Assembly (NCBI GenBank): GCA_026396015.1 | Contig: JAPLXP010000014.1 | Location: 16,111-80,110, forward strand | Direction: 5' to 3' | Length of the DNA: 64,000 nucleotides | Origin: Candidatus Nomurabacteria bacterium | GTDB taxonomy: Bacteria > Patescibacteria > Paceibacteria > UBA9973 | Part shown: piece by piece, positions 9,936-18,476 of the stretch | Layout: every line of letters starts with the position of its first letter | How positions within the stretch are numbered: position 1 is the first letter of the stretch | Translations under genes and position numbers: made by a program | The notes under the pieces: generated by a model | The model's input: the letters and a program-made list of their open reading frames with translations, nothing else | Database searches by the model: none | Told to the model about the DNA's origin: nothing

Positions 9936-10643
9936 TTATTTTTTACCAAGCTTCCAATTCTCTATTTTTTTATGATCACCGGATAGTAATACAGGTGGAA
10001 CCTTGTATTTTTTACTTTTTATTTGTCCGTTCTTAGTAGTAGGAAATTCAAATATCTCTGGTCTTGTATATATCTCACTACTAGAAACTCTGGACTCTTC
10101 TCGAGAATCAAAATTGCCCAATACGCCGGGAATCTGACGTGCCATACAATCTATTAGTATCATAGCGGGTAGCTCGCCACCTGTGAGGACATAGTCCCCG
10201 ATCGAAATCTTTTTAGTCTTGAATACCTTGTCTACACGAGCATCGATACCCTCATAGCGACCACAGATCATAATCACATCTGTGTACTTCTTTGTAGTCT
10301 TGTATGCGAAATCTGTCGTAAACTTTTCTCCTGATGGAACAAAATTTATAATAAGAGTTTTTGCTGTTTTTTTCTTCTCTAGTTTTTTGACGATACTATC
10401 TATAGCCTTGATTATCGGCTCTGCCATCATGACCATACCTGGACCACCACCATATGGGCGCTCATCTATCTGTAGTGATACATTGCCATCTGGCCAAACT
10501 TTTCTGTATTTTCCAGAGACAAACTTTCTAGGATTCACAAAGTTCACCTTTATCTTCTTTTCCTTTATCGCACGTGCAAGAATAGACTCGCCTAAGTACG
10601 AGTCGAACATCTCTGGAAATAAAGTTATTATGTGAAAATTCAT
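9936..10643 (-). CDS. trmD: tRNA (guanine-37-N1)-methyltransferase TrmD
   Basis: Methylates G37 next to the anticodon using S-adenosylmethionine and so prevents frameshifting. 235 residues from the ATG at 10643. The conserved N-terminus MNFHIITLFPEMF supports this start rather than the TTG 27 bp upstream, and the -10 box at 10650-10655 agrees. SPOUT-fold motifs include ERPYGGGPGMVM, ICGRYEGIDARV and the trefoil-knot segment DYVLTGGELPA. It follows rpsP and khpA on the same strand, the standard rpsP-khpA-rimM-trmD order but without rimM. A long interrupted hairpin and a separate promoter lie between it and khpA, so it may be transcribed independently. Confidence 0.96.
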   Translation of the reverse strand: MNFHIITLFPEMFDSYLGESILARAIKEKKIKVNFVNPRKFVSGKYRKVWPDGNVSLQIDERPYGGGPGMVMMAEPIIKAIDSIVKKLEKKKTAKTLIINFVPSGEKFTTDFAYKTTKKYTDVIMICGRYEGIDARVDKVFKTKKISIGDYVLTGGELPAMILIDCMARQIPGVLGNFDSREESRVSSSEIYTRPEIFEFPTTKNGQIKSKKYKVPPVLLSGDHKKIENWKLGKK

Positions 10644-10649
10644 ATCGTT

Positions 10650-10678
10650 ACGATACCACAAAATACTCAATTTATCAA
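10650..10678 (-). promoter_or_regulatory. Promoter for trmD, leaderless spacing
   Basis: On the minus strand, TTGATA (10673-10678), a 17-nt spacer and TATCGT (10650-10655) preceded by TGG. Six nucleotides separate the -10 box from the ATG at 10643. Confidence 0.5.
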
Positions 10679-10685
10679 AACAAAG

Positions 10686-10790
10686 AAAAAGGCCTCAGAT
10701 GCGAGGCGCAGTCGAGGATACGAGGGAGATGTAGTTGTTCTACATTGACCGAAGTACCGGAGACTGCAACAAAGCAGATGAGGCCTTTTT
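10686..10790 (-). terminator. Long interrupted hairpin with terminator-like ends, between khpA and trmD
   Basis: AAAAAGGCCTCA (10686-10697) pairs with TGAGGCCTTTTT (10779-10790). Inside are further matched stems: GCAGTC with GACTGC, and ATGTAG with CTACAT closing a TTGTT loop. They are separated by purine-rich internal loops, with CGAGG repeated three times on the left arm. A T-run follows on both strands, so it can terminate khpA transcripts. The regular alternation of stems and internal loops over about 105 nt is more than a simple terminator needs. Confidence 0.7.
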
Positions 10791-10801
10791 ATTTGTTTTA
10801 C

Positions 10802-11152
10802 TTAGATTCCTTTTAGATCATCGAGTGCTGCATCTACTGATTTTGATGCCTCACTAGCTGACATAGCTTGCGCTGGTGCTGCTGATGCTGGTGCATCTAC
10901 GCGGCCACCTTCTGGTTCATTGATTTTCAAATTTACACGTGCGTTATTCTTCATACCGATTACACGTAGTAGTGTACGGATTGCCTTTGCAGTATTACCC
11001 TGTCGGCCGATGATCTTACCCATGTCCGCTGGATTCACTGTCATAGTAATAAGTACGCCCATCTCGTCTACTGTACGATCAATCTTCACATCGTTTGGAT
11101 TATCTACTAGTGACTTTACAACATATTCTAGGAATGCTTTGTCGTCTGCCAT
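10802..11152 (-). CDS. khpA: KH-domain RNA-binding protein KhpA
   Basis: Small RNA-binding protein that in other bacteria partners with KhpB/Jag. 116 residues from the ATG at 11152; the upstream extension to 11179 adds an unrelated stretch and is rejected, and AAGAAAG just before the chosen ATG could act as a ribosome binding site. The KH domain occupies about residues 5-75, with the GxxG loop in GKIIGRQGNTAKAIRTLL. A 40-residue Ala/Ser-rich, probably disordered tail follows. It sits between rpsP and trmD, the usual place for khpA. Confidence 0.93.
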   Translation of the reverse strand: MADDKAFLEYVVKSLVDNPNDVKIDRTVDEMGVLITMTVNPADMGKIIGRQGNTAKAIRTLLRVIGMKNNARVNLKINEPEGGRVDAPASAAPAQAMSASEASKSVDAALDDLKGI

Positions 11153-11241
11153 ATATCTTTCTTTTATATTTCTAATCAATGCAATCGTGCGACGCGACTG
11201 CTGTACAATAACTATATCATATTTCTATTTTTGCACGCAAT

Positions 11242-11273
11242 AAAAAATTCCCCACAACTGTGGAGAATTTTTT
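11242..11273 (-). terminator. Terminator or attenuator between rpsP and khpA
   Basis: AAAAAATTC (11242-11250) pairs with GAATTTTTT (11265-11273), continuing into CC-ACA/TG-TGG. A T-run is present on both strands. On the minus strand it ends the rpsP transcript, with possible read-through to khpA. Confidence 0.75.
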
Positions 11274-11276
11274 ATA

Positions 11277-11582
11277 TTAACCTTGTTTGAGTGTCTTGCG
11301 TGGTTTTGTTGGAGATTTCTTTGAAAGCACATTTTTCTTTTTACCTTCGATCAATTTTTGTTTTACCAAGAAATTGTGAACTGTATCTGAAACTTGTGCA
11401 CCATTACTCATCCAGTGCTTAATGCGGTCTGCCTTAAACATAACCTCACCACTCTTAACATTGTATGAACCAAGTATTTCCAAAAACTTACCACTTTTTG
11501 CTGAATTCTTTGAGTCAGTCAAAAGTACTCGGAAAGCCGGGTCATTCTTGCGTCCTGTTCTTTGTAGTCTGATTTTTAACAT
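11277..11582 (-). CDS. rpsP: 30S ribosomal protein S16
   Basis: Structural protein of the small ribosomal subunit. 101 residues. The N-terminus MLKIRLQRTGRKNDPAFRVL and FLEILGSYN are family hallmarks. The C-terminal 20 residues form a basic tail. First gene of the rpsP-khpA-trmD cluster on the minus strand. The ATG at 11582 lies 6 nt after a good promoter (11589-11617), so the mRNA is probably leaderless. Confidence 0.98.
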   Translation of the reverse strand: MLKIRLQRTGRKNDPAFRVLLTDSKNSAKSGKFLEILGSYNVKSGEVMFKADRIKHWMSNGAQVSDTVHNFLVKQKLIEGKKKNVLSKKSPTKPRKTLKQG

Positions 11583-11588
11583 AGGTGC

Positions 11589-11617
11589 ATCTTAACACAT
11601 ATCCCTTTTGGAATCAA
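11589..11617 (-). promoter_or_regulatory. rpsP promoter, leaderless spacing
   Basis: Minus strand: TTGATT (11612-11617), a 17-nt spacer and TAAGAT (11589-11594) preceded by TGT. The ATG follows after 6 nt. Confidence 0.6.
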
Positions 11618-11635
11618 GCATCTACCCAAATACTA

Positions 11636-11644
11636 TGCTATAAT
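11636..11644 (+). promoter_or_regulatory. Extended -10 promoter of rnr
   Basis: TGCTATAAT (11636-11644) is a consensus extended -10. The ATG at 11651 follows after 6 nt, which places the likely +1 at the start codon. Confidence 0.65.
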
Positions 11645-11650
11645 ACCCTC

Positions 11651-13594
11651 ATGAAAACACAGACTCCTAAAAAAGACCCAAAAACACCTATTTCACGCAA
11701 TGCTGAGGGTATTATATCTATATCACACAAAGGTTACGGTACTATCAACAAAGGCCGTGACAATGAAGTTGAAATAGATCACGCTTTTCTTCATACAGCA
11801 CTCCATGGAGACACAGTAAAGGTACTAATCCACCCAAAAGCAAAAGATGAAGTTCAAAAAGGTGAAGTCGTAGAGATCCTCCGTCACAGCAAACACGGTT
11901 TTGCAGGAATTCTAGAAAAAGAACACGATACATATTTTCTAATCCCGAGTGATTTGAAGATGTATGCTGATATTATAATCCCCTCTGATAAATTAAATGG
12001 TGCCCAAATCGGACAAAAGATATTCGTAGTCATTACAGAATGGAAAGATTCTAAAAAAGCACCAGTTGGTGAAGTAAGAAAAGTTCTAGGTATGCCGATG
12101 GAGCATAATGCAGAGATGGAGGCCATCGCACTGGAAAAAGGATTCGATGCACACTTCCCTAGCGATGTTGAAGCTGAAGCAAAAGCAATCTCAGCACGTG
12201 GAATAACAGAAAAAGATTTTGATGGACGCCGTGATATGCGTGGTGTGTCTACTTTTACTATCGACCCATTCGATGCCAAGGATTACGATGATGCATTATC
12301 ATTCGCGACTCTTTCAAATGGTAATTACGAAATAGGCATACACATCGCAGATGTATCACACTATGTGAAGATCGGTACAGCCCTCGATGACGAGGCACAC
12401 ACTCGTGGTACTTCTGTATATTTAGTAGATAGGACAATACCGATGCTACCAGAGGAACTCTCAAATGACCTATGTAGTCTCAAAGAAGGTGTAGATCGTC
12501 TAACTTTTTCATCTATTTTTGAACTCGATGATAATGGTCAAGTACACAATGAATGGTTCGGCCGCACTGTCATACATTCAGATAAGAGATTTACATATGA
12601 AAATGCTCAAGAAATAATAACTGCAAAAACTGGCCTATTCTTCAACGAATTAAATATACTGAACAATATCGCAAAGAAATTGACCAAACAAAGATTCAAG
12701 GATGGCGCAATATCACTAGAACAAGATGAAGTAAAATTCAAACTTGACCCCAATGGTGTTCCCCTTTCTGTATATACAAAAGAAAGACAGGATACAAATA
12801 AAATGATTGAAGAATTCATGCTATTGGCAAACCGCCGCGTAGCAGAGGTGATGTCCAGCAAGAAGCAAGGCGAGAAGAATATCGTCATGTATCGTATTCA
12901 CGATACTCCAAACAAGGAGCGCATGCAGGATTTAGCCTTCTTCCTCAAAAAGCTTGGTTACAATGTGACATTAAAGGACGGTATCATCCCAGCAAATGAG
13001 ATCAACAATCTCGTAGGTCAACTCGAGCATAGCCCCCTTCGTGATACAGTACACACAGCGATAATCCGCACAATGGCAAAGGCTATATACTCTACAAAGA
13101 ATATCGGGCACTGGGGTCTAGGATTCAAATACTATACACACTTCACCTCACCTATCCGTAGATATCCTGATATCATCGTACATCGAATGCTCGCAGACTT
13201 TCTGGTAAATAAAATAATTCCAAAAGAAAAATTCTTTGAATATGAAAAGATGGGAAGTGAAGCTAGTAGCCGTGAAAAGGAGGCCGCAGATGCAGAGCGC
13301 TCAAGTATCAAATACAAACAAGTAGAATACATGTCTACTCGTATTGGTCAGAGCTTTACAGGTATCATTACAGGAGTCACAGAGTGGGGCCTATATGTAG
13401 AGGAAAAGTCTACAAAATGTGAAGGTATGGTCCGTATGCGTGAACTAAAAGACGACTATTATACTTTTGATAAAAAGAGAATGAGTATCAGCGGAAAAAA
13501 GACTCACAAAAAATACACACTAGGCGACACAGTTCAATTCAAAGTCACAAGCGCTGACATGAACAAAAAGACTATTGATTACATAATAATTTAA
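11651..13594 (+). CDS. rnr: Ribonuclease R (RNB-family 3'-5' exoribonuclease)
   Basis: Processive 3'-5' exoribonuclease that degrades structured RNA and mRNA fragments. 647 residues from the ATG at 11651; the in-frame GTG at 11585 is rejected because the promoter -10 lies between them. Order: N-terminal cold-shock/OB region (ISHKGYGTINKGRDN), the RNB catalytic domain with the Mg-binding Asp cluster in TIDPFDAKDYDDALSF near residue 220, FTSPIRRYPDIIVHRML, and a C-terminal S1 domain (SFTGIITGVTEWGLYVEE). It is followed 4 bp later by a deacetylase gene in the same transcript. Confidence 0.95.
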   Translation: MKTQTPKKDPKTPISRNAEGIISISHKGYGTINKGRDNEVEIDHAFLHTALHGDTVKVLIHPKAKDEVQKGEVVEILRHSKHGFAGILEKEHDTYFLIPSDLKMYADIIIPSDKLNGAQIGQKIFVVITEWKDSKKAPVGEVRKVLGMPMEHNAEMEAIALEKGFDAHFPSDVEAEAKAISARGITEKDFDGRRDMRGVSTFTIDPFDAKDYDDALSFATLSNGNYEIGIHIADVSHYVKIGTALDDEAHTRGTSVYLVDRTIPMLPEELSNDLCSLKEGVDRLTFSSIFELDDNGQVHNEWFGRTVIHSDKRFTYENAQEIITAKTGLFFNELNILNNIAKKLTKQRFKDGAISLEQDEVKFKLDPNGVPLSVYTKERQDTNKMIEEFMLLANRRVAEVMSSKKQGEKNIVMYRIHDTPNKERMQDLAFFLKKLGYNVTLKDGIIPANEINNLVGQLEHSPLRDTVHTAIIRTMAKAIYSTKNIGHWGLGFKYYTHFTSPIRRYPDIIVHRMLADFLVNKIIPKEKFFEYEKMGSEASSREKEAADAERSSIKYKQVEYMSTRIGQSFTGIITGVTEWGLYVEEKSTKCEGMVRMRELKDDYYTFDKKRMSISGKKTHKKYTLGDTVQFKVTSADMNKKTIDYIII

Positions 13595-13598
13595 AAAC

Positions 13599-14420
13599 AT
13601 GAAGCCAATCATAATAAAAAGAAAATATAAAAATCCAATTATAGCAATCATAATATTGATTATTATAATTAGTATTACATATGTTGTATTTGCATACAGA
13701 AAAGCAGAAGCACCAAAAATACCAGAGATAAAAAATGAAGTTAAAAGTGATATTCAGAAATCCGCAACAGAGAGCAAGGAAAATACTAACAATAAAAATA
13801 TTGGTACATATAAAATAACAAAAGATTTTAAAGTAATACCAACAGATAAAAATGCTGACAAGAAAGTAGTACTGCTAACTATCGATGACGGTCCTAGCTC
13901 ACAATCATCTGATATTGTGAAGACTCTGACAGATGCAAACATCCATGCTATATTTTTTATCAATGGCACAAATATAAAAGCTCACCCAGATGCACTTAAA
14001 CAAGAATTTGCTGCTGGAAATATGATAGGCAACCATACTTGGGATCATAAGAATTTACATCTTATAAAAGACGAAACAGCAAAAAAGGAAATTGATATGA
14101 ACACAGATATCATAGTAAAAGAAACTGGAGTAAAGCCAATATTCTTTCGTTCACCATTTGGAGCTCTGACGACTTTTGCAAAAGATTACACTGAGAAAGA
14201 AGGAATGTTCCCATTCAATTGGTCTGATGCTGCACTGGACTGGGAAAAGAACACAAAAGATAAAAAAGTATTTATCGCCAATGTTATCAAAGGTATCGGC
14301 CCAGGATCAATAATCTTGATGCACGAGCACCCATGGTCACGAGATGCCCTCCCTGATCTAATCAAAGAAATAAAATCAAAAGGATATACATTCGTAGATC
14401 CAAAAGATATAGTTAAATAA
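13599..14420 (+). CDS. Membrane-anchored polysaccharide (NodB-type) deacetylase
   Basis: 273 residues. A basic start (MKPIIIKRKYKNP) is followed by a single membrane helix at about 13-32, then a Lys/Glu-rich linker to about 80, then a NodB homology domain. Motif 1 is TIDDGPSSQSSDIV (catalytic and metal Asp), motif 2 is GNHTWDHKNL (the two metal His), and motif 3 is FFRSPFGA. Family enzymes remove N- or O-acetyl groups from peptidoglycan or other surface glycans outside the cell; the actual substrate here is unknown. Translation is probably coupled to rnr, 4 bp upstream, and a strong terminator follows. Confidence 0.88.
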   Translation: MKPIIIKRKYKNPIIAIIILIIIISITYVVFAYRKAEAPKIPEIKNEVKSDIQKSATESKENTNNKNIGTYKITKDFKVIPTDKNADKKVVLLTIDDGPSSQSSDIVKTLTDANIHAIFFINGTNIKAHPDALKQEFAAGNMIGNHTWDHKNLHLIKDETAKKEIDMNTDIIVKETGVKPIFFRSPFGALTTFAKDYTEKEGMFPFNWSDAALDWEKNTKDKKVFIANVIKGIGPGSIILMHEHPWSRDALPDLIKEIKSKGYTFVDPKDIVK

Positions 14421-14459
14421 ATAAAATACCTCACAATATTTGTGAGGTATTTTATTTAT
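14418..14459. terminator. Bidirectional terminator between the deacetylase and smc
   Basis: Long inverted repeat AATAAAATACCTCACA / TGTGAGGTATTTTATT with a short AT loop. It serves both convergent genes and overlaps the last codons of smc. Confidence 0.85.
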
Positions 14460-16720
14460 TTTGCGTAAACTTCTGCGTCGTCGAGTTTGATAGAAAGGAG
14501 TTTGGAGGCACCAAGAGCGTCCATAGTCACACCGTAGAGGACCTGTGCTCGAGACATAGTCTCGCGATTGTGAGTCACCACGATCAGCTGTGAACACTTG
14601 GATAAATTCTCAATCATGTTTCCATACTTGCGAGAGTTTGCTTCGTCCAATGCTGCATCAGTCTCGTCGAGGACTAGGAATGGCGGAGGATTGACCTGTG
14701 ATATAGCAAATAGCAATGCGATAGATGTCAGTGATCTTTCTCCACCCGAGAGCATATGTAGGTCTTTGACTTTCTTTTGAGGTAGAGTCACATTGATCTC
14801 TATCCCCCTTTCAAATCCAAGCTCTGTATCCTCTTCGGCTTCAGGATCTACTTCTTCTAGTTCATCTTTCTTGCGACTCTTCTTGTGCTCCATAGTCACA
14901 GATAGGAATGCAGATCCACCACCGAACATTAGAGAAAAGAATTCTTGGAATTGCTTATTAATCTTCTCTACCCCACGTTTAAATTCAGTATCTAGAGTAT
15001 CCTTGAGATCTACTATCAAAGTACGGAGTGATTCAATGCTCTTTTGCAGATCAACCAATTCTTTTTCTAGGAACTGATCTCGTTCACGAGTATCTTCATA
15101 TTCTTTTATAAGATCTCCACCACCAAGAGCCCCAGAGTCTTCTAATTTGATTTTAATACGCTCTATCTTGCGGCGAGCTTCGTCCTGAGAGCTGCGAGAT
15201 ACACTTGCACCATCTACATCCATTCGTACGTATTCTAGGACCTCACGGCCGATAATAACAGATGCCTCGGATACTTCTGATTCAAATGCATTCTTGATAT
15301 TTGTGAGTTTTTCTTCTTCGAATACTAGGCCATGCATATTTGATACGAGTGTATTCTTTTCAGCTAGGAGTTCATACAGCACTCTCTCACTATCACGATT
15401 TGCATTTTGGCTTTGCTTTTCTGCATCACGAATAGAATTTATAGCTGCAATTATCTCACCCTCTTCCTTGCTCATATTTTCTATATCTAGGTTGATACTC
15501 TCGCGTACTGATTCGAGTTCAATATATTCGCGCTTTAATTCTTCTTTGACTGAATTTGCTTCTTCTTTGTTTGAAGTCACACGAACAGAAGCCAACCGAT
15601 TGCGAATACGAGCAAAGATATCCTTTAGCACACCGAGATCTTCTGTATTGTCAGATTCAGAAAGGAATGATTCTAAATCATTTGCAAATCCTTGCCATGC
15701 TTCTTTTGAGATAATATCAACGCGCACTTCTGGAACTTTATTGATAGATCGCATGATACTATCGATGGACCCTTCGATGCGTCCGAGCTTGCGAGATAAT
15801 TCGTCCTTCTTGCGACGTAGTTCCACAAGGAAAGATTCCCGGTCTCTGAGATCTTCTTTATAACTCTCATCATTTTGAATTTGATTCTTATTACTTTCCA
15901 CAGCTGAAATACGGCCCTCGATATTCACAATAGCTTCATCCAGTGTTCGTCTCTTGTGTATTAGCCTATGAGATTCTGCTTTTGTATATGCGGATTCTCG
16001 AGATAAATAATCTCGATAGAGTACCCCCAATTCTTCTCGCATCTCACGAGCTTTTTCTAGCTTTTCAACTTGCTTCTTCAAAAAAGTAAGATGAGGAATG
16101 ACTTCACGTCTCTGAGCTTGAACCTCTTTCATATTCAAAACTGTCTTTTCTAGTTTGCGATCTGTCTCCTTGATTCTGAATTGATACACCTTCAGTCCGA
16201 GGGCATCCTCGATCATTCCACGTCGATCTTTACTACTCGCATTGAGCACTCGATCTGCCTCACCTTGGGATATGATATGGTGACCTGAGCTACCGATATT
16301 CACAGATGCAAGTAAATCATTCACATCCTTTAGGCGTACTTCTGTACCATTGATACTGTACTTATTGGCACCATCTGCAAAGACTTCACGGGATACTGTA
16401 ATCTCGTCGTAGTCTAGAGATACTCCGAGCCCAGAATTTGTAAAAGAAAATATTTTATTTTTATTATCAAAAGTAATAGATACAGATGCACGATTCGCAG
16501 CTGATAGAGATTTTGATCCCTTGTATATCAAATCCACTCCACCTTTCCCGCGGAGAGATTTCATAGACTGCTCGCCGAGAACGAAACGAATTGCTTCGAC
16601 GATATTTGATTTTCCAGATCCATTTGGACCTACGATAGCAGTAACAGGCGTCGTATAATGTACAACGCTCTTTTTACCAAATGATTTAAAAGACGAAAGC
16701 TCTAGAGCTTTTAATGTCAT
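14456..16720 (-). CDS. smc: Chromosome segregation SMC protein, short form
   Basis: ATPase that organises and segregates the chromosome. The N-terminal head has Walker A GPNGSGKS at residues 31-38 and the Q-loop/R region up to about 165 (SSGHHIISQGEADRVL). The C-terminal head has the signature LSGGERSLTSIAL near 657, Walker B FLVLDETDAALDEAN and the H-loop VVTHNRETM. Only about 450 residues of coiled coil separate the heads, giving 754 residues against about 1150-1190 in typical SMCs. I see no glycine-rich hinge domain in the middle. It follows rnc by 3 bp, the rnc-smc order seen in many bacteria. No scpA or scpB is seen in the window. Confidence 0.92.
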   Translation of the reverse strand: MTLKALELSSFKSFGKKSVVHYTTPVTAIVGPNGSGKSNIVEAIRFVLGEQSMKSLRGKGGVDLIYKGSKSLSAANRASVSITFDNKNKIFSFTNSGLGVSLDYDEITVSREVFADGANKYSINGTEVRLKDVNDLLASVNIGSSGHHIISQGEADRVLNASSKDRRGMIEDALGLKVYQFRIKETDRKLEKTVLNMKEVQAQRREVIPHLTFLKKQVEKLEKAREMREELGVLYRDYLSRESAYTKAESHRLIHKRRTLDEAIVNIEGRISAVESNKNQIQNDESYKEDLRDRESFLVELRRKKDELSRKLGRIEGSIDSIMRSINKVPEVRVDIISKEAWQGFANDLESFLSESDNTEDLGVLKDIFARIRNRLASVRVTSNKEEANSVKEELKREYIELESVRESINLDIENMSKEEGEIIAAINSIRDAEKQSQNANRDSERVLYELLAEKNTLVSNMHGLVFEEEKLTNIKNAFESEVSEASVIIGREVLEYVRMDVDGASVSRSSQDEARRKIERIKIKLEDSGALGGGDLIKEYEDTRERDQFLEKELVDLQKSIESLRTLIVDLKDTLDTEFKRGVEKINKQFQEFFSLMFGGGSAFLSVTMEHKKSRKKDELEEVDPEAEEDTELGFERGIEINVTLPQKKVKDLHMLSGGERSLTSIALLFAISQVNPPPFLVLDETDAALDEANSRKYGNMIENLSKCSQLIVVTHNRETMSRAQVLYGVTMDALGASKLLSIKLDDAEVYAK

Positions 16721-16723
16721 AAA

Positions 16724-17419
16724 TTAATCCAACCACTTCTTAGCTTCTAATGCATTGCGGGCTGCTGATTGTTCAGCTTCTTGTTTACTCTTACCTTTAC
16801 CCAATGCAATGCGATCATCACCAAAGAAAATAGCGATAGTGAAATGTTTATCATGATCAGGACCAGACTCGCTGACTACCTTGTAAGACGGAGTCACACC
16901 TACGTGCTCTTGAGATTTTTCTTGAACTAGACTCTTTGCATCTCTCCACAACTTCTTGGCTACGATCTCATCTATTTTACCAAATAAAGTACGAGCAATA
17001 AAATCCTCGGCCACGTCATAACCACGATCAAGATATACAGCACCTACGTATGCCTCGTATGTATTGGCTAGGATATAACTACGAGCTTTACCCATATCTT
17101 TTGATTCACCTTTTGAGAGGAGCAGGTAGTTGTTCATACCGAGCTCACCAGCCACCTCACCTATGATCACAGCATTCACTAATGCTGATCTATATGCCGT
17201 TAGCTCACCTTCGTCACATTTTGGATATTTACGATAAAGATAATTTGTGACTGCGAGTTCAAGAACTGCATCACCCAAAAATTCTAGACGCTCATTGTGA
17301 GACAATCTAGATCCTGAGTTTTCATTTATATAGGATCGATGAATAAAAGCTTGTTCTAAAAGTTTTTTATCATCAAAGATAATTCCTATATCTTTTTCAA
17401 ATTTTGTAAAATCAATCAT
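16724..17419 (-). CDS. rnc: Ribonuclease III
   Basis: Cuts double-stranded RNA, including the stalks around rRNA precursors; a matching 23S stalk is present at 54.8/58.0 kb. 231 residues, usual length. The signature NERLEFLGDAVLEL is at about 42-55, with the second acidic pair in ANTYEAYVGAVYLDRGY. A C-terminal dsRNA-binding domain (about 160-231) ends in GKSKQEAEQSAARNAL. Lies between the nusB fusion and smc on the minus strand. Confidence 0.97.
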   Translation of the reverse strand: MIDFTKFEKDIGIIFDDKKLLEQAFIHRSYINENSGSRLSHNERLEFLGDAVLELAVTNYLYRKYPKCDEGELTAYRSALVNAVIIGEVAGELGMNNYLLLSKGESKDMGKARSYILANTYEAYVGAVYLDRGYDVAEDFIARTLFGKIDEIVAKKLWRDAKSLVQEKSQEHVGVTPSYKVVSESGPDHDKHFTIAIFFGDDRIALGKGKSKQEAEQSAARNALEAKKWLD

Positions 17420-17425
17420 TAGATT

Positions 17426-17494
17426 AGTTTCTAGGTTCTAGTGACTAGGTACTAGTATATTTTCTTTACTAGAAGCTAGTCACTAGAACCTAAT
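17426..17494. repeat. CTAG-rich palindromic intergenic repeat
   Basis: Two arms, TTCTAGGTTCTAGTGACTAG (from 17429) and CTAGTCACTAGAACCTAA (to 17493), are inverted copies around an AT-rich centre. It fills the gap between rnc and the nusB fusion and includes the stop codon of the latter. Relatives are at 51893, 58193, 60836 and 61424. Confidence 0.8.
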
Positions 17495-18395
17495 TCTTTG
17501 TTAATATTTCAATAGCTTTTGTGAGAAGCGGAATCATATTTTCATAAATACGTAGTCCTGCTATCTCCTCGATTGGGAACCATTGCGCCCCATCGAGACC
17601 TCCTGTACCCTTTTCAAGTGTGATTTCTGTATATTCTGATTCACCGAGAAAGAATACAACTTGCTTACGAATCTTTCCTTTTTCTGGGTGATTTGCTATG
17701 TATTCGTTGCGTCCAAGGATTTCCTTAATTTTAATATCAAGATCCATTTCTTCTTTTATCTCACGAATAGCACCTTGTTCTTCATTCTCTCCATCTTCAA
17801 TACTACCCTTGGATAATGTCCAGTATCCAAACACATCATGAACAAAAGCAAAATACAATTTGCCATCATGATTTGAATAAACTACAGCTCCAGCTTTCTT
17901 TTCAATTGGGAATTTTGCAGGGTCAGTCTCAGTGAATTTTGGATTCTTCTTTTTGCTGACATCATCTTTGCCTGGCTCACCGATCTCCTTGTACACACCA
18001 CCGAGGACTCCGTTTATAAACTTACTTGAATTCTCTCCACCAAAACTTTTAGCAAGTTCGATAGACTCATTTATAGCTACCTTTGGAGGAACCTGTGTTC
18101 TATCACCAAAAAGAAGCTCGTAGAGCCCCATACGTAGAATATTACGATCAACTATAGATATCTTTTCAATTGGCCAATCAGGAGCAGCTTTTTCAATAAT
18201 CTCATCGATTATAGCCTTCTTTTTTACGACACCGTTAAAAATCTCTTCTATGAAAGAGTTATCATCGAGGCCTGGACCAAATTCCTCTATATTGCGATCA
18301 AGCATAACAGTAGGAGATTCATCCTTATTCACACCGAAATCCCACTCAAAGAGTGTTTGTAGAACAATTGAACGTGAAAGGTGCCTGTTTGCCAT
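17490..18395 (-). CDS. nusB: NusB antitermination factor fused to a Nudix hydrolase domain
   Basis: 301 residues with two domains. Residues 1-140 are a complete NusB domain (RHLSRSIVLQTLFEWDF, DRNILRMGLYELLF, PPKVAINESIELAKSFG), which with NusE/S10 binds boxA RNA and supports antitermination in rRNA operons. A charged linker (140-165) leads to a Nudix domain. Its box is G197-x5-E203-x7-R211-E212-x2-E215-E216, with Met at 217 where Gly is usual. Nudix enzymes cleave nucleoside diphosphates linked to another group; AP4A- or cap-like substrates are possible but not shown. The two halves are in one frame with no stop or internal start between them. It lies between rpmF and rnc. Confidence 0.9.
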   Translation of the reverse strand: MANRHLSRSIVLQTLFEWDFGVNKDESPTVMLDRNIEEFGPGLDDNSFIEEIFNGVVKKKAIIDEIIEKAAPDWPIEKISIVDRNILRMGLYELLFGDRTQVPPKVAINESIELAKSFGGENSSKFINGVLGGVYKEIGEPGKDDVSKKKNPKFTETDPAKFPIEKKAGAVVYSNHDGKLYFAFVHDVFGYWTLSKGSIEDGENEEQGAIREIKEEMDLDIKIKEILGRNEYIANHPEKGKIRKQVVFFLGESEYTEITLEKGTGGLDGAQWFPIEEIAGLRIYENMIPLLTKAIEILTKN

Positions 18396-18426
18396 AATTT
18401 TAGCTTTTTGAAAGCTTAAAGCTTTA

Positions 18427-18464
18427 GGCGTTAATATAGTTTTTTAAACCTATATTAATGCGCC
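18427..18464. terminator. Hairpin between rpmF and the nusB fusion
   Basis: GGCGTTAATATAG pairs with CTATATTAATGCGCC around TTTTTTAAAC. There is no clear T-run, so it may be a processing or attenuating hairpin, not a full terminator. Confidence 0.45.
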
Positions 18465-18476
18465 AAAACTCAAAGC

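Noticed and set aside
15294..15863. Plus-strand frame of 189 codons opposite smc
   Set aside because: Serine-rich shadow of the Glu/Arg-rich coiled coil on the other strand.
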